A stretch of 64,000 bases of DNA from Siphonodentalium dalli (GCA_032622095.1 CP136063.1:9651814-9715813); one strand, 5' to 3'; shown: positions 1 to 10,797, counted from the first letter of the stretch. The notes: a model not told the origin generated them from the sequence alone. Program-made: numbers and translations.

Positions 1-520
1 TTCAAAACTAAGCGTCTAAATAACACATTTAAAAGCCGTAAAATAACATCAGCGTGCGCTAGAGACGTAACATAATAAATACTTGTGTTAAAAAGTGGAA
101 AAATGTGGAGAGAGGACATGACAGGACCGAAAAAACTAAAAAAACGCACCGCAAAATGTTTGGAAATGAAAAAAAAACACATTGTTTACAGCGCGTACAA
201 ATACGGACTATTTTGACAATTTCTATTATAAGCAAAGTAGGGAATTCCCCGTAATTCAGTACGGTCTTGATCAGAAACTGCTGACGGCAATTTTTATTCG
301 ATAAAATACAGAAGGGAAATTGAAATACAATTATTTTTTGTTAAGGATACAAGAGAGATTACTTACGAAAAGTCCGTAATTTCATTGCATTTCTCATGAA
401 TTAATTTTAATGGTTGATTTAGATGCTTTTAAAGCGTCGTCTGTATTTGCAATTTCTGCAGAGTACACAACGTAAATCTAGCGATTCTTGTGAATATACG
501 TAAAATAAATTTAAAACAAT
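1..520. other. AT-rich upstream flank of the recombinase gene
   Basis: No gene or recognisable repeat is visible. The stretch is AT-rich and ends in an A-rich leader (acaat) immediately before the ATG at 521. It should hold the promoter and 5' UTR of the downstream gene, but no clear TATA box or initiator could be assigned. Confidence 0.4.
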
Positions 521-2266
521 ATGGAATTTAACGAGGTATCATACGATGATCTGATGCAGCTATTTCGAGAAGATGACGATTTGCATGATGTTGTGAGCAG
601 AATCGACAATGAAAACAGTTCTAAAACTAGTGAAAATGTTTTTGTTGAAAGTCAGTGTACTACTACTACTTCTCAAATGTTGCCTGTGGATGCCACGATC
701 TCAGCCAGTGTTTCCGATTATGGGTCCTCAGTTCCACTATGGGGATGGAGAAGGAAGAACAGTGAAACTAACAACATTATCACTAGAACTGCAAGTACTT
801 CAACTGCTATAAATACCACTGCTGTTAGTGTTACATCACCACAGACAGAAGTAAGTGCTCAGCAGAGATCAACAATGGCAACATCCAAAGTACCAACATT
901 TGTTAATGTTCAGGACTCTGACAAAGATGACTTTGTATCTAGTATGCAGAATGCAAACACGGTGAAGAAAACCCAAGTTGTAATAAGGGCATTTACAAGA
1001 TTTCTGTCACAGAGGAATGAATTTCGGGCTATTGAGACGATTGATCCAATCCACATGGACAATTACATAGGGTCCTTCATACTGTCAGTCAGGAAAGCAG
1101 ATGGATCTGATTATGAGCCGGACTCATTGACATCCTACCACCGCGGTATCGATAGATATTTGAGGGAGAAGTATCCATATCTAATATGCATGGACCGAGA
1201 ATTCGAAAGTTCTAGGACAGTATTAGCAAGTAAGAGGAAGCAGTTAAAAGAATCTGGAAAAGGTAATCGGCCAAATGCAGCTGAACCAATAACAGAAAGT
1301 GAGGAAGAGATTCTCAGTGAAAAAGGTGTGTTAAGCGCTGACTGCCCATACGGATTGATGAATCTAATGTGGTATAACAATGTGAAATTGTTCGGCATGC
1401 GCACTGGAAAGGAACAGCATAGTTTAAGATGGAATGACATTGTGCTTGAAAAGGACGCAACTGGAATTGAATATATAAAACATAATGAAAGGTCAACAAA
1501 AACCCGAACAGGAGAAAGTTCCAATACTCACCATCGTGCATTCATTCCGAAAGCATTTGCAATTCCTGGAGTTCCAGCTACAGAATGTCCAGTTGCAGCC
1601 TACAAGATTTTTGCATCAAAGTGTCCATTGAATACTTTGCAGGATGATTCACCATTCTACATTCAAGTGAATCATAATCGGAAACCAGATTCACCTTTCT
1701 GGTATAAGGCTCAGCCTATGGGTGAACACGCCTTAGCCAAAATCATGAAGAACATGGCAGAGAAAGGTGAACTTCCTGGTAGGAAGACCAATAACTGCGT
1801 CCGGAAAACAACCTGTACTCGACTCCTTCATAATGACATTACTCCGAACACAATAGCACAGCTTTCGGGACACAGAAATATTGCCAGTGTCAATAATTAT
1901 TCGGTTGCGTCAGTGGAAATGCAATGGAAAATGTCGGACATTCTTTGCATAGCACCGAAACGAACATCAACTTCTGATCTCATTGACAATTCGAATTCCG
2001 TTCCAACTAGAATTGTTGATACACGTGACACTGAGAGTGCGAGTCAGAAATCGATTGTTGAAGTGACGGAAAGTGCGGAATTCATTAAAACAGTGAATGG
2101 ACAGTCATCTCCTGCAATGCCTCTTGCAAACACAATTACCATCCAAGGAAATTGCACAATCAAGTATTACAATTATCATAGTAAAAGTGACAATTATGTC
2201 GAACATTCGAAACGGAAATATCGTCGCCTCGTCATTGAATCCCGATTCCAGTCAAAGCGAAATTGA
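521..2266 (+). CDS. Crypton-type tyrosine recombinase (DUF3504-like)
   Basis: This intact 581-residue frame encodes a tyrosine recombinase of the Crypton/DUF3504 type, the family that also gave rise to the C-terminal domains of animal ZMYM2-4, QRICH1 and KCTD1-like proteins. Residues 1-135 are acidic and Ser/Thr-rich low complexity. About 138-245 resembles the core-binding (SAM-like) domain. About 255-475 is the catalytic domain: Arg294 in FGMRTG, Arg428 in NNCVRKTT, His451 in LSGHRN and the candidate nucleophile Tyr460 in VNNYS. The HxxR position is NxxR here (Asn425). A tail of about 100 residues ends in a basic KRKYRR stretch. The first ATG is used; there is no frameshift or intron in the coding part. 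Known Cryptons excise and integrate DNA as circles with this enzyme. It may be a live or recently dead Crypton, or a co-opted host gene. No zinc-finger domain is fused to it. Family assignment is strong; activity is unknown. Confidence 0.85.
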   Translation: MEFNEVSYDDLMQLFREDDDLHDVVSRIDNENSSKTSENVFVESQCTTTTSQMLPVDATISASVSDYGSSVPLWGWRRKNSETNNIITRTASTSTAINTTAVSVTSPQTEVSAQQRSTMATSKVPTFVNVQDSDKDDFVSSMQNANTVKKTQVVIRAFTRFLSQRNEFRAIETIDPIHMDNYIGSFILSVRKADGSDYEPDSLTSYHRGIDRYLREKYPYLICMDREFESSRTVLASKRKQLKESGKGNRPNAAEPITESEEEILSEKGVLSADCPYGLMNLMWYNNVKLFGMRTGKEQHSLRWNDIVLEKDATGIEYIKHNERSTKTRTGESSNTHHRAFIPKAFAIPGVPATECPVAAYKIFASKCPLNTLQDDSPFYIQVNHNRKPDSPFWYKAQPMGEHALAKIMKNMAEKGELPGRKTNNCVRKTTCTRLLHNDITPNTIAQLSGHRNIASVNNYSVASVEMQWKMSDILCIAPKRTSTSDLIDNSNSVPTRIVDTRDTESASQKSIVEVTESAEFIKTVNGQSSPAMPLANTITIQGNCTIKYYNYHSKSDNYVEHSKRKYRRLVIESRFQSKRN

Positions 2267-2351
2267 ATAGTCACGTGACGTGAATTTCTCAGAATTTGAC
2301 TTCTCACGACGTCGCGTGCTGATAATATTGTGTACGTTTTGTGTTGCGCGT

Positions 2352-2357
2352 AATAAA
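2352..2357 (+). promoter_or_regulatory. Poly(A) signal AATAAA of the recombinase gene
   Basis: A canonical AATAAA lies 86 bases after the stop codon on the same strand. The foldback element begins only 5 bases downstream of it, so the natural cleavage site and downstream GU-rich element are probably displaced to beyond 8316 or replaced by element sequence. Confidence 0.5.
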
Positions 2358-2362
2358 ATAGT

Positions 2363-4365
2363 AGTCCAGGAGATATTGGTCGACCTCTGCACCCCCCCAG
2401 GACTTAACTTCACCCCACTAATTTTCTTCCTTAAGGTCTCCTCTCATTTTTTTCACTTGTTAACAAGAAACAAAAGTGGCCGCAGAGACTCCAGACAAGA
2501 TGGCGTCCATCATGGCGGCCATTTTTTTTAATGCACCAGGTCTCTTTGATCGCCATTATAGTAAAGATGATAGCACATGCGGTCTTGTTTTCCACTCGAT
2601 GCGTTATACTAATATACAACCCTTACAAATTAGCCAAAAATCCCACACCAGAATCCAATATGGCGGCCAAGATGGCCGCCGAAATGTGAAAATATGCTAT
2701 TTTTCTGACATGTTACCACCTTTCGTTTGTCTCTGTGGGAAAATGTTAGAATTTTTGCGTCGTGTTATACATTTATCATATAGAGGAGTCATTGGCGAAC
2801 ACATGGGGACCATAATATGCATTCATTGCGGGATATTTTTGTCCGATATCACGTTTTCCCAAATGCCGGTATCAAAGGTCGAAGCCGAATCTCCGTTAAT
2901 AACGGGATGTTATGTTTCGAATCAATGAATGTTATTGCTATTATAACAACACCCATGCATATATATTTGCAGGAGATACTCGAGTTAGGATTCCTCTTAT
3001 ACCTGAGTTGAGGAATATTTACCCAAATCCAAGATGGCGGCCAAAATGGCTACCAGAAATAAAAAATCGCCGAAAATCGCTGATTTTAACATCAGTGAGC
3101 ATTATTGTCATGACAACTCCACACCTGCTTACTATTGTAAGTTGGGAACACGTAGGCGAAGAACTTTCCTTGTACCATATCCAAATAAAAGTCCCCCAAA
3201 TCCAAAATGGCGCCCACAATGGCGGACAGATTTTGAATAATCACCGAAATTCCCTCATATTCACATCATTGGGCATTATTGTCGAGACAACTCCACCCAT
3301 GCTTACAATTGAGTTGGAAATACTGAGGTGAAGTAATTACATTACATCTCATGCAAGAAATTGTTTTCCAAATCAAAGATGGCGGCCAAAATGGCGACCG
3401 AAATTTGAAAACAAATCTACATTCCTTTACTTTCTTAGGATGGGCGTTATTGTTTCGCGATTTCTATCCACCATTACATGTTGATGTATTCATTAGAGTT
3501 TGGCAATTGATACTCACAGCCAAGATCGCTGGTAAATTGGCGGCTAGAAATTGAAAAGAAATCAATATTTTCACATATTAATTTCAACTTTTTGTCATAA
3601 TATCGGTATGCATGTATGGACGAAACTGTACATAAACCATCTACTAGTTCAACTTAAAGGTATCAAAACGCATAACATAGCTCGTATCCTTCTGGAAAGA
3701 TGAAACACCACAATTAATATCGCGATGTGGCATTTCGAAATCCAGTCTCCACTTAGCGCCGATAATGGCCGTAAGCGTAGGTGCGCCGAATAGTTATATC
3801 AGAACAATTACCTGATAACAGATTCTGATTTGCCACGTCACGTCCATAATTATCTAGACCAGCTTCCATTTCTTTGTCTGATAAATCTAGGTCGCTCACA
3901 GCGACAAAGTATTCACCACTTCCTGGGAGTAGGGTCCCTCTAATCATAACGTTTCAAACAATTCATTTTCCGGTGTCTAGCTTACAGAAGGTCATCTCTA
4001 TGTATGTGTCGCATACCCCATGGGATAACGACATGTACACCTGGCGAACCAGTTAGCTAGTCACTTCTCAATAGATAGTTTGTCAACTCACACTCAGCGA
4101 ACGCATTGGCATATGTGGACAACTTCGACAGTGTTTCGAAGGTTGCTAGCTGTCTCATTCCCTTGGACAGATGTCTATCAGCTAAGGAGAAGACCCTAGT
4201 GTACAGACTACCCACACTTCTTGACCATTATCCGAAGCAAACAGTGTGACGCCCTGCAGTTGTCTCGTCGAATATCTCCCAGCAGAGAAGAACAATGCTC
4301 ACGGTGCTAGTTTGTGGACATGCGCCATGATAGTGGGAATGAAATGGGCCAATGTATACACCACC
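2363..4365 (+). repeat. Left arm of the foldback element with AAGATGGCGGCC boxes
   Basis: This arm pairs with 6177-8316. It carries a box of the form AAGATGGCGGCCAAAATGGC at about 2497, 2660, 3033, 3205, 3373 and 3525, spaced at roughly 160-190 bp for the most part, which suggests diverged tandem units. From about 3600 inward the arm is unique AT-rich sequence without such boxes. Short open frames here are not conserved between the two arms and are not called genes. Confidence 0.75.
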
Positions 4366-5190
4366 CCTACACCTGGTGCATGTTTAAGATATTGAATGTT
4401 ATGCGTGTCGGTTTTGTTTAGCCTTTCTGATTCAACTACATACACTTTTGTCTGGATAATAATATGCTAGCCTCCCTCAAAACAGTCGGATGGACTAAAG
4501 GATAATGTCTTTATAGCATGGATGTATGCATGTTTTGTTATCCTCTCTCGGGGTTAGTGTCAGTATGTGGGCGGTATTATTCAAGAGAATGTCAGAAACT
4601 GTGGTGCATTTATTTCACTATGTGTTTAAAGAACAATTTACAATCTCGATGGCGATGGCTGTGGCCGTTGGGGAACGCGACCTCTATGATCATATAGCTT
4701 TATATATATAACTTTAGAATATAGTAGTTAATGTCTCATGCAGGAAAATGGTCGCATTGGTGATGTTATCAAGAAATCACTTGGTGTACCAACGTGTGTT
4801 GAACTTAATGCAAGAGCTCATCAACGTAACATTCCTCTGGATGTTCTTCGCGTTGAATATTTCACCCTTTTGTTGATGGCATTTGTACTTTCTTGAACCA
4901 TACCACCCAGCGTGAGTATGACATATCAACCAACTATCAAAGGTATCGCCTTTAAGACTACAACACAGTCTTTGTGGGGCTTATACAGCAGTAGCCAATG
5001 TCATACCCCTGGTCCAGTTGTTTAAGAACGGCTTCCAAACGGATGGGAACATACAATCTTAGCATACAAGGAAAGCAAAGCCACACATGAGATCCTGTCT
5101 GAATCTAAAACATAACAAAACAAGAGGTACGCTGTCGCGTGGCATTTGCCCCCGACCGTAGCAATTCGGATTAAGCATGGACGAAACTGC
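4366..5190. other. Loop of the foldback element, outer part
   Basis: This is non-palindromic sequence between the arms. Apart from the short frame at 4741-4896 it contains no recognisable feature. It may be the remains of the element's original internal region. Confidence 0.4.
4741..4896 (+). pseudogene. Possible decayed coding fragment in the loop
   Basis: A 52-codon open stretch reads with protein-like composition (for example GRIGDVIKKSLGVPTCVEL, then RAHQRNIPLDVLR) and ends at a stop. There is no start codon context and no recognisable domain. It could be a relic of a transposase once carried by the element, or chance. Confidence 0.2.
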
Positions 5191-5199
5191 AGATATGCG

Positions 5200-6173
5200 A
5201 GGAGGTCTATATGACCATTCCAAAAGAAGTTCGTACTAGAAATTCCGGAAACCCAAAAACAAGCAAAAATTCAAATTTTCTAAGTTGAAAAAAGGGCCAT
5301 AAATCTGGTAAAAATCATCAGATCATACCCAATTTCGCACTTGACATGTATTTTCATATAACTGATCAACAAAAATACGGGATTTTCAATCATACCACCA
5401 AAGCTCACGCTATCATCTGGAAACCCAAAAAAACAAGAGAAAAATTAAATTTTCTAAGTAAAAAAAGGGCCATAACTCTGGTGAAAATGGGTGGACAAAC
5501 CCGCGCTATGCATGTAGCTGTTCCCCCATGCTGCTCTATCACCGAACCAAATATCAGCTAAATCTGCCCAGCGGTTGCTGAACAATAATGCAAAATGTTT
5601 GTACAGACGAACAAAATTTAAATTTTCTAAGTTGAATAAAGGGCCATAACTCTGGCAAAAATCATCAGATCATACCCAAATTCGCACTTGACATGTATTT
5701 TCATATAGCCGATCCACAAAAATACGGGATTTGCAATCGTGCCACCAAAGCTCACGCTATCATCTGGAAACCCAAAAAACAAGAGAAAAATTGAATTTTC
5801 TAAGTAAAAAAAGGGCCATAACTCTGGTGAAAATATGCATGTAGCTGTTCCCCCATGCTGCTCTATCACCATACCAAATATCAGCTAAATCTGCCCAGCG
5901 GTTGCTGAACAATAATGCAAAATGTTTGTACGGACAGACAAAATTTAATTTTCTAAGTAAAAAAAGGGCCATAACTCTGGTGAAAATGGGTGGACGAAAC
6001 CCGCGCTATGCATGTAGCTGTTCCCCCATGCTACTCTATCACCATACCAAATATCAGCTAAATCTGCTCAGCGGTTGCTGAACAATAATGCAAAATGTTT
6101 GTACGGACGGACGGACGGACAGACGGACGAAGACGTCGACTATATACCCGCCGACTTCAAGTCGGGGGCATAA
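5200..6173 (+). repeat. Dispersed repeat, five 'gggccata' units with GGAC tail
   Basis: Five units containing 'ttttctaagt..aaaaaagggccataactctgg' start about every 173 bp (the last gap about 153) and alternate between two subtypes, so the true period is about 345 bp. The repeat ends in a run of GGAC/AGAC tetramers (from about 6103), then GACGTCGACTATATACCCGCC and a hairpin CCGACTTCAAGTCGG. The same end is present in reverse orientation near 61.9 kb and related bodies lie at 36.1-36.5 kb. It is nested in the foldback loop, so it is the younger insertion. Class is unknown; the terminal hairpin would suit a non-autonomous rolling-circle element. Confidence 0.6.
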
Positions 6174-6176
6174 TAA

Positions 6177-8316
6177 GGGGCGGTACAGTCATGGTCCAAT
6201 TTCATTTCCACTATCATGATACATACCCACAAACTAGCACCGTGTGTATTGTTATCATCTGCTTGGATCTGTTCGTGAGATGATTGCTGGACGCCAACAA
6301 GCTTGTTCTTATGATCATGTTCAAGGAGTTTGGGTATATTATGCATTATGGTCTTCTACGCCTTAGCAGAATTGCATCCGGCAAATGTCGGGCTTTCAAT
6401 ATTCGAAGCCATATACAGAAGTTGTCCAGGTACGTCAGTGCATTAGATGAGTATGTGAATTGATGAACCATATATTGAGAAGTGGCTGTTTGGGAAGATC
6501 ACCAGGTGTACACGTTGTTATCCCCATTAGGTCACCAAAGCTGACAATACGCAGATAGATAGGTCCTTATGAAAGCTAGTATACGTATCGACCGAATACA
6601 TTTATAGTGTATCGCACAAGATGACGCATATACCCCATATGTAGCATCTGAATTATACCATAAGCTATACCACGAATGAAGCTCGCTAAGAATTCCAAGC
6701 TTTCGAAACCAACACGTGAGCTGGACACCGGCATATGTATTGTTTGAAACATTGCGATTAGTGGCACACTCCTACAAAGAAGAGTAGTAAACTGTTGTTG
6801 TGAGTGAGATAGATTAATATGACGAAGAGACGGAAACGAGTCTAGATAATGCTGAATGTGGCAATTCAGAATAAGCTCAGGTACTGTTGTTTTGATTCTT
6901 GGAAGTCATAATATGACTATTCGGCGCACCTATATACAGTTACGGCCAGTATGAGCCCTTAGTGGAAAATGGATTTTGAAATGCCACATTGCGATTGTGG
7001 GTTTTCATCCTTCCAAAAGGCTACGACTTACATTGGAACTAATATATGGCTTATATTATGTACCGTTTTGTTTATACAAATCAATATTATGACAAAAAGT
7101 TGAAATTAGTATGTGATAATATCGGCTTCTTTTCAATTTCTGCCCGCCAGTTTGGCCGCCATATTGACTGTGAGTATCACTTGCCAAACCCTAATGAATA
7201 ATTCATACATATCAACATGTAATGGTGGGTAGAAATCGCGAAACAATAACGCCCATCCTAAGAAAGTAAAGGAATGTAGGCGTGTTTTCAAATTTCGGTC
7301 GCCATTTTGGCCGCCATCTTCGATTTGGAAAACAATTTCTTGCATGCGATGTAAGGCAATTACTTCACCTCAGTATTTCCAACTCAATTGTAAGCATGGG
7401 TGGAGTTGTCTCGACAATAATGCCCAATGATGTGAATATGAGGGAATTTCGGTAATTTTTCAAAATCTGTCCGCCATTTTGGGCGCCATTTTGGATTTGG
7501 GGGACTTTTATTTGGATATGGTACAAGGAAAGTTCTTCGCCTAAGTGTTCCCAACTTACAATAGTAAGCAGGTGTGGAGTTGTCATGACAATAATGCTCA
7601 CTGATGTTAAATTTAGCGATTTTCGGATATTTTTATTTTTTGTGGCCATTTTGGCCGCCATCTTGGATTTGGGTAAATATTCCTCAACTCAGGTATAAGA
7701 GGAATCCTGCAAATATATATGCATGGGTGTTGCTATAATAGCAATAACATTCATTGATTCGAAACATAACATCCCGTTATTAACGGAGATTCGGCTTTGA
7801 CCTATGATACCGGCATATGGGAAAACGTGATATCGGACAAAAATATCCCGCAATGAATGCATATTATGGTCCCCATGTGTTCGCCAATGACTCCTCTATA
7901 TGATAAATGTATAACATGACGCAAAAATTCTAACATTTTCCCACAGAGACAAACGAAAGGTGGTAACATGTCAGAAAAATAGCATATTTTCACATTTCGG
8001 CGGCCATCTTGGCCGCCATTTTGGATTCAGGTGTCGGATTTTTGGCTAATTGTAAGTGTTGTATATTAGCATAACGAATCGAGCGGAAAACAAGACCGCA
8101 TTTGCTATCATCTTTACTATAATGGCGATCAAAGAGACCTGGTGCATTTAAAAAAAATGGCCGCCATGATGGACGCCATCTTGTCTGGAGTCTCTGCGGC
8201 CACTTTTTTAACTTGTTAACAAGTGAAAAAAATTAGAGGAGACCTTAAGGAAGAAAATTAGTTGGGTGAAGTTAAGTCCTGGGGGGGTGCAGAGGTCGAC
8301 CAATATCTCCTGGACT
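6177..8316 (-). repeat. Right arm of the foldback element
   Basis: Reverse complement of 2363-4365. Shared landmarks include 'gtgctagtttgtgg' near 6230/4300, 'ggtgcgccgaatagt' near 6920/3785 and the six AAGATGGC-type boxes between 7140 and 8190. It is slightly longer than the left arm because of small insertions and deletions. Confidence 0.75.
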
Positions 8317-8377
8317 ATAGTTCCTGTTTTAAGTTGAGTTTTATTGCATTTTTATGGGACGAATTGTAAGATAAATT

Positions 8378-8536
8378 GGTTATCACCACCCTGTGTGTTT
8401 CTGAGATCCGTATTCAAGTCTCGCTGCCTTCTCTGGGCTGTCTATCGACTCGTCCTACGGACTCGTCGATAGACTGCCCAGAGAAGGCAGCTCGACTTGA
8501 ATACGGATCTCAGAAACACACATGGTGGTGATAACC
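8378..8536. repeat. 159-bp near-perfect hairpin
   Basis: The sequence GGTTATCACCACC at 8378 is matched by its reverse complement ending at 8536, and the arms stay paired for about 70 bases each around a loop of roughly 20 bases that contains the direct repeat GACTCGTC. Probably a palindromic MITE; no clear target duplication. Confidence 0.65.
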
Positions 8537-8649
8537 TACATGTATATGTATTTGTTCTTTTCAGGTGTATATTGCAAATAAAAAGTATCCTATCCTATCA
8601 TCTTCCAGCACTTCTGCTAAAATATCAGCAGAGATAGAGCAATTAGCGT

Positions 8650-9244
8650 CAGGGTGCCACTTGCCAAATTTCCCAATGGCAAAAATAATTCACATTTGGC
8701 AAAAAATATTTTCATTTGGTAAAAGATTTGGCAAGTCATTTTTTAATTCCTCAATAAAGTTGAAAAATATTGTTCAATCAATACCGTTCATTTTAGGAAA
8801 CTTTTACAATAGAATTATATTGGTGGTGTTTTATATGGTTTTGGAAAAGTTAACACCTCCATTAAGATGCAGTTAATCTGGTAACATTATTATCGATGGG
8901 TGGAGGGATTACCAATATTTAGTGTGATGGTGGTGTTTACATAGCTATTCATCTTGTGATGTTCCCTTCTGATGAAGCAACTCTTCTACCATTTATTGTT
9001 CGGTATTAGTTTTATTGTTGAACGATAAACCACAATAGAGATGGCAGTATAATTATTAACTAACTGCTTTCCTATCAATATTAAACGTTGTTCAAACATG
9101 CGAGTGTCGAAACATAAAACTCAATCAAGGTTGCAGAAAATGATACTATGAGGGATAACATTTGACAAATTCTAATAGAATAAAAAATATTTTCATTTGG
9201 CAAATTATTTGGCAAAAGTAAATTTCGGTCCAGCGCGGACCCTG
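8650..9244. mobile_element. Non-autonomous hAT-type element (595 bp)
   Basis: Ends are CAGGGTGCC and, at the right, GCGCGGACCCTG. The flanks ATTAGCGT (8642-8649) and ATTAGCTT (9245-9252) match at 7 of 8 positions, as for an aged 8-bp hAT duplication. Both subterminal regions carry repeated TTTGGCAAA-like words, typical of transposase binding sites. It shares the end TTTCGGTCCAGCGCG with the element at 48.3-49.5 kb. No transposase is encoded. Confidence 0.65.
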
Positions 9245-9254
9245 ATTAGCTTAC

Positions 9255-9785
9255 ATGGTTTCCGGGGTAGCCTTCATCTCTGACTTCTCCTGATGGTCCT
9301 CTCTCTCCGGATGCTCCGGGGGGTCCTGGTGGTCCAAGAGGACCTGGATCTCCCCTCGTACCCTTCTCAGCTTGTTTTCCTTGTAGGCCAGGTGGCCCAG
9401 GAACTCCTGGTAGTCCTCTCTCTCCGGCTACTCCGGGCGGTCCTGGTGGTCCAAGAGGACCTGGATCTCCCCTCGTACCCTTCTCAGCTTGTTTTCCTTG
9501 TAGGCCAGGTGGCCCAGGAACTCCTGGTAGTCCTCTCTCTCCGGCTACTCCGGGCGGTCCTGGTGGTCCAAGAGGACCTGGATCTCCCCTCGTACCATTC
9601 ACAGCTTGTTTTCCTTGTAGGCCAGGTGACCCAGGAACTCCTGGTAGTCCTCTCTCTCCGGCTACTCCGGACGGTCCTGGTGGTCCAAGAGGACCTGGAT
9701 CTCCCCTCGTACCATTCTCAGCTTGTTTTCCAGACGGTCCAGATGCTCCCATTGGTCCATCAAATCCTGGCGGTCCCATCTCTCC
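9255..9785 (-). CDS. Collagen triple-helix exon (partial gene)
   Basis: Read on the minus strand, this is one complete internal exon of a collagen, an extracellular triple-helical structural protein. A polypyrimidine tract and AG acceptor lie just above 9785, and the exon ends in CAT before GTAAGC (9254-9249). It is 531 bp, 177 codons, phase 0 at both ends. After a [10 protein letters not shown] lead-in there are four copies of a 39-residue (117-bp) block of the form [36 protein letters not shown]. Each block has one Gly-X-Y break (A-E-K, A-E-N or A-V-N replaces a triplet) and one RGD tripeptide. The exon ends less regularly ([12 protein letters not shown]). No signal peptide or NC1 domain is visible, so the rest of the gene lies outside or was not recognised. 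A hAT element sits 10 bp below the donor site. Type of collagen unknown. Confidence 0.85.
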
Positions 9786-10175
9786 CTAAAAAGAAAATAA
9801 AGCAAGAATATTATAGTGATCTCACAATGATGCAGGACTGTAGGTTTGCTAACCACATCACAACATTTTTCAGTCACAATCCCAAATGCAAATCAAGCGA
9901 GCGTTGTGTATTTTCCCCGATTGCTGATGAACCAATATTATATTCACAATACAATAGGTTAAATTTATACTGTTTATGGTAAACTCAGAACTTAAAACAA
10001 TTAAAGCTGTGCATAGTGTCTGGAACATTGAATATGCAACCTTAAATGTTACACGCCATCGACCACTTTATCTGTTTAATAAGGAACATTTAAAGTTATT
10101 CTGAAGACAAAAAATAATTTATTGTTTTTTTTATCACCACTGTTATAGCTAAAGAAAGTCCATTTTCGGGCACAA
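9786..10175. other. Probable collagen intron, no other feature
   Basis: AT-rich sequence upstream (minus-strand sense) of the collagen exon. It begins with the pyrimidine-rich acceptor tract. Nothing else recognisable. Confidence 0.4.
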
Positions 10176-10656
10176 ATATGTCAAAGTACTAGTAGTACCT
10201 AATATGTCAAGGTAGTACCTAATATGTCAAGGTAGTACCTAATATGTCAAGGTAGTACCTAATATGTCAAGGTACTAGTAGTACCCAATATGTCAAGGTA
10301 GTACCTAATATGTCAAGGTAGTACCTAATATGTCAAGGTAGTACCTAATATGTCAAGGTAGTACCTAATATGTCAAGGTAGTACCTAATATGTCAAGGTA
10401 GTACCTAATATGTCAAGGTAGTACCTAATATGTCAAGGTAGTAGTAGTACCTAATATGTCAAGGTACTAGTAGTACCTAATATGTCAAGGTAGTACCTAA
10501 TATGTCAAGGTAGTACCTAATATGTCAAGGTAGTACCTAATATGTCAAGGTAGTAGTAGTACCTAATATGTCAAGGTAGTACCTAATATGTCAAGGTAGT
10601 ACCTAATATGTCAAGGTAGTACCTAATATGTCAAGGTACTAGTAGTACCTAATATT
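10176..10656. repeat. 20-bp minisatellite, about 22 copies
   Basis: The unit is AAGGTAGTACCTAATATGTC, almost without substitutions. Several units are 26 bp because AGT/ACT triplets are added (ggtactagtagtacc or ggtagtagtagtacc). It lies in the presumed collagen intron. Confidence 0.95.
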
Positions 10657-10797
10657 GCTGGTTTGCCTTGCTTTTAAGTTGAACGGTGTTTGTTAAAATA
10701 GTCCATACACTTTGTGTGCCTTTAAATAGTTGTTCATTGCATGTCACAGGTAAGAAAATAGGCTGCCAGGGCAAAACTCACAGGTAAGGTACACTAT
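10657..10797. other. Unique spacer before the large array
   Basis: Short AT-rich sequence without recognisable features. The pearl-type array starts abruptly inside a monomer at about 10798, so the 5' end of the first element is missing. Confidence 0.4.

Larger units (their letters stand above)
2363..8316. mobile_element. 5.95 kb foldback element with about 2 kb inverted arms
   Basis: The outermost bases AGTCCAGGAGATATTGG at 2363 are repeated in reverse complement up to 8316. A perfect 5-bp direct repeat ATAGT flanks the element (2358-2362 and 8317-8321), which is the mark of an insertion. The inverted match continues inward to about 4365 on the left and about 6177 on the right; by eye it is near-perfect at the outer ends and decays toward the loop. 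No transposase frame was found, so this is a non-autonomous element. The superfamily is unresolved: 5-bp duplications with AGTCC ends do not fit Tc1/mariner (TA), piggyBac (TTAA) or hAT (8 bp). Confidence 0.8.

Noticed and set aside
9293-9982. 229-codon plus-strand frame opposite the collagen exon
   Set aside because: It is the antisense shadow of the repetitive Gly-X-Y coding sequence; splice sites and periodicity support the minus strand.
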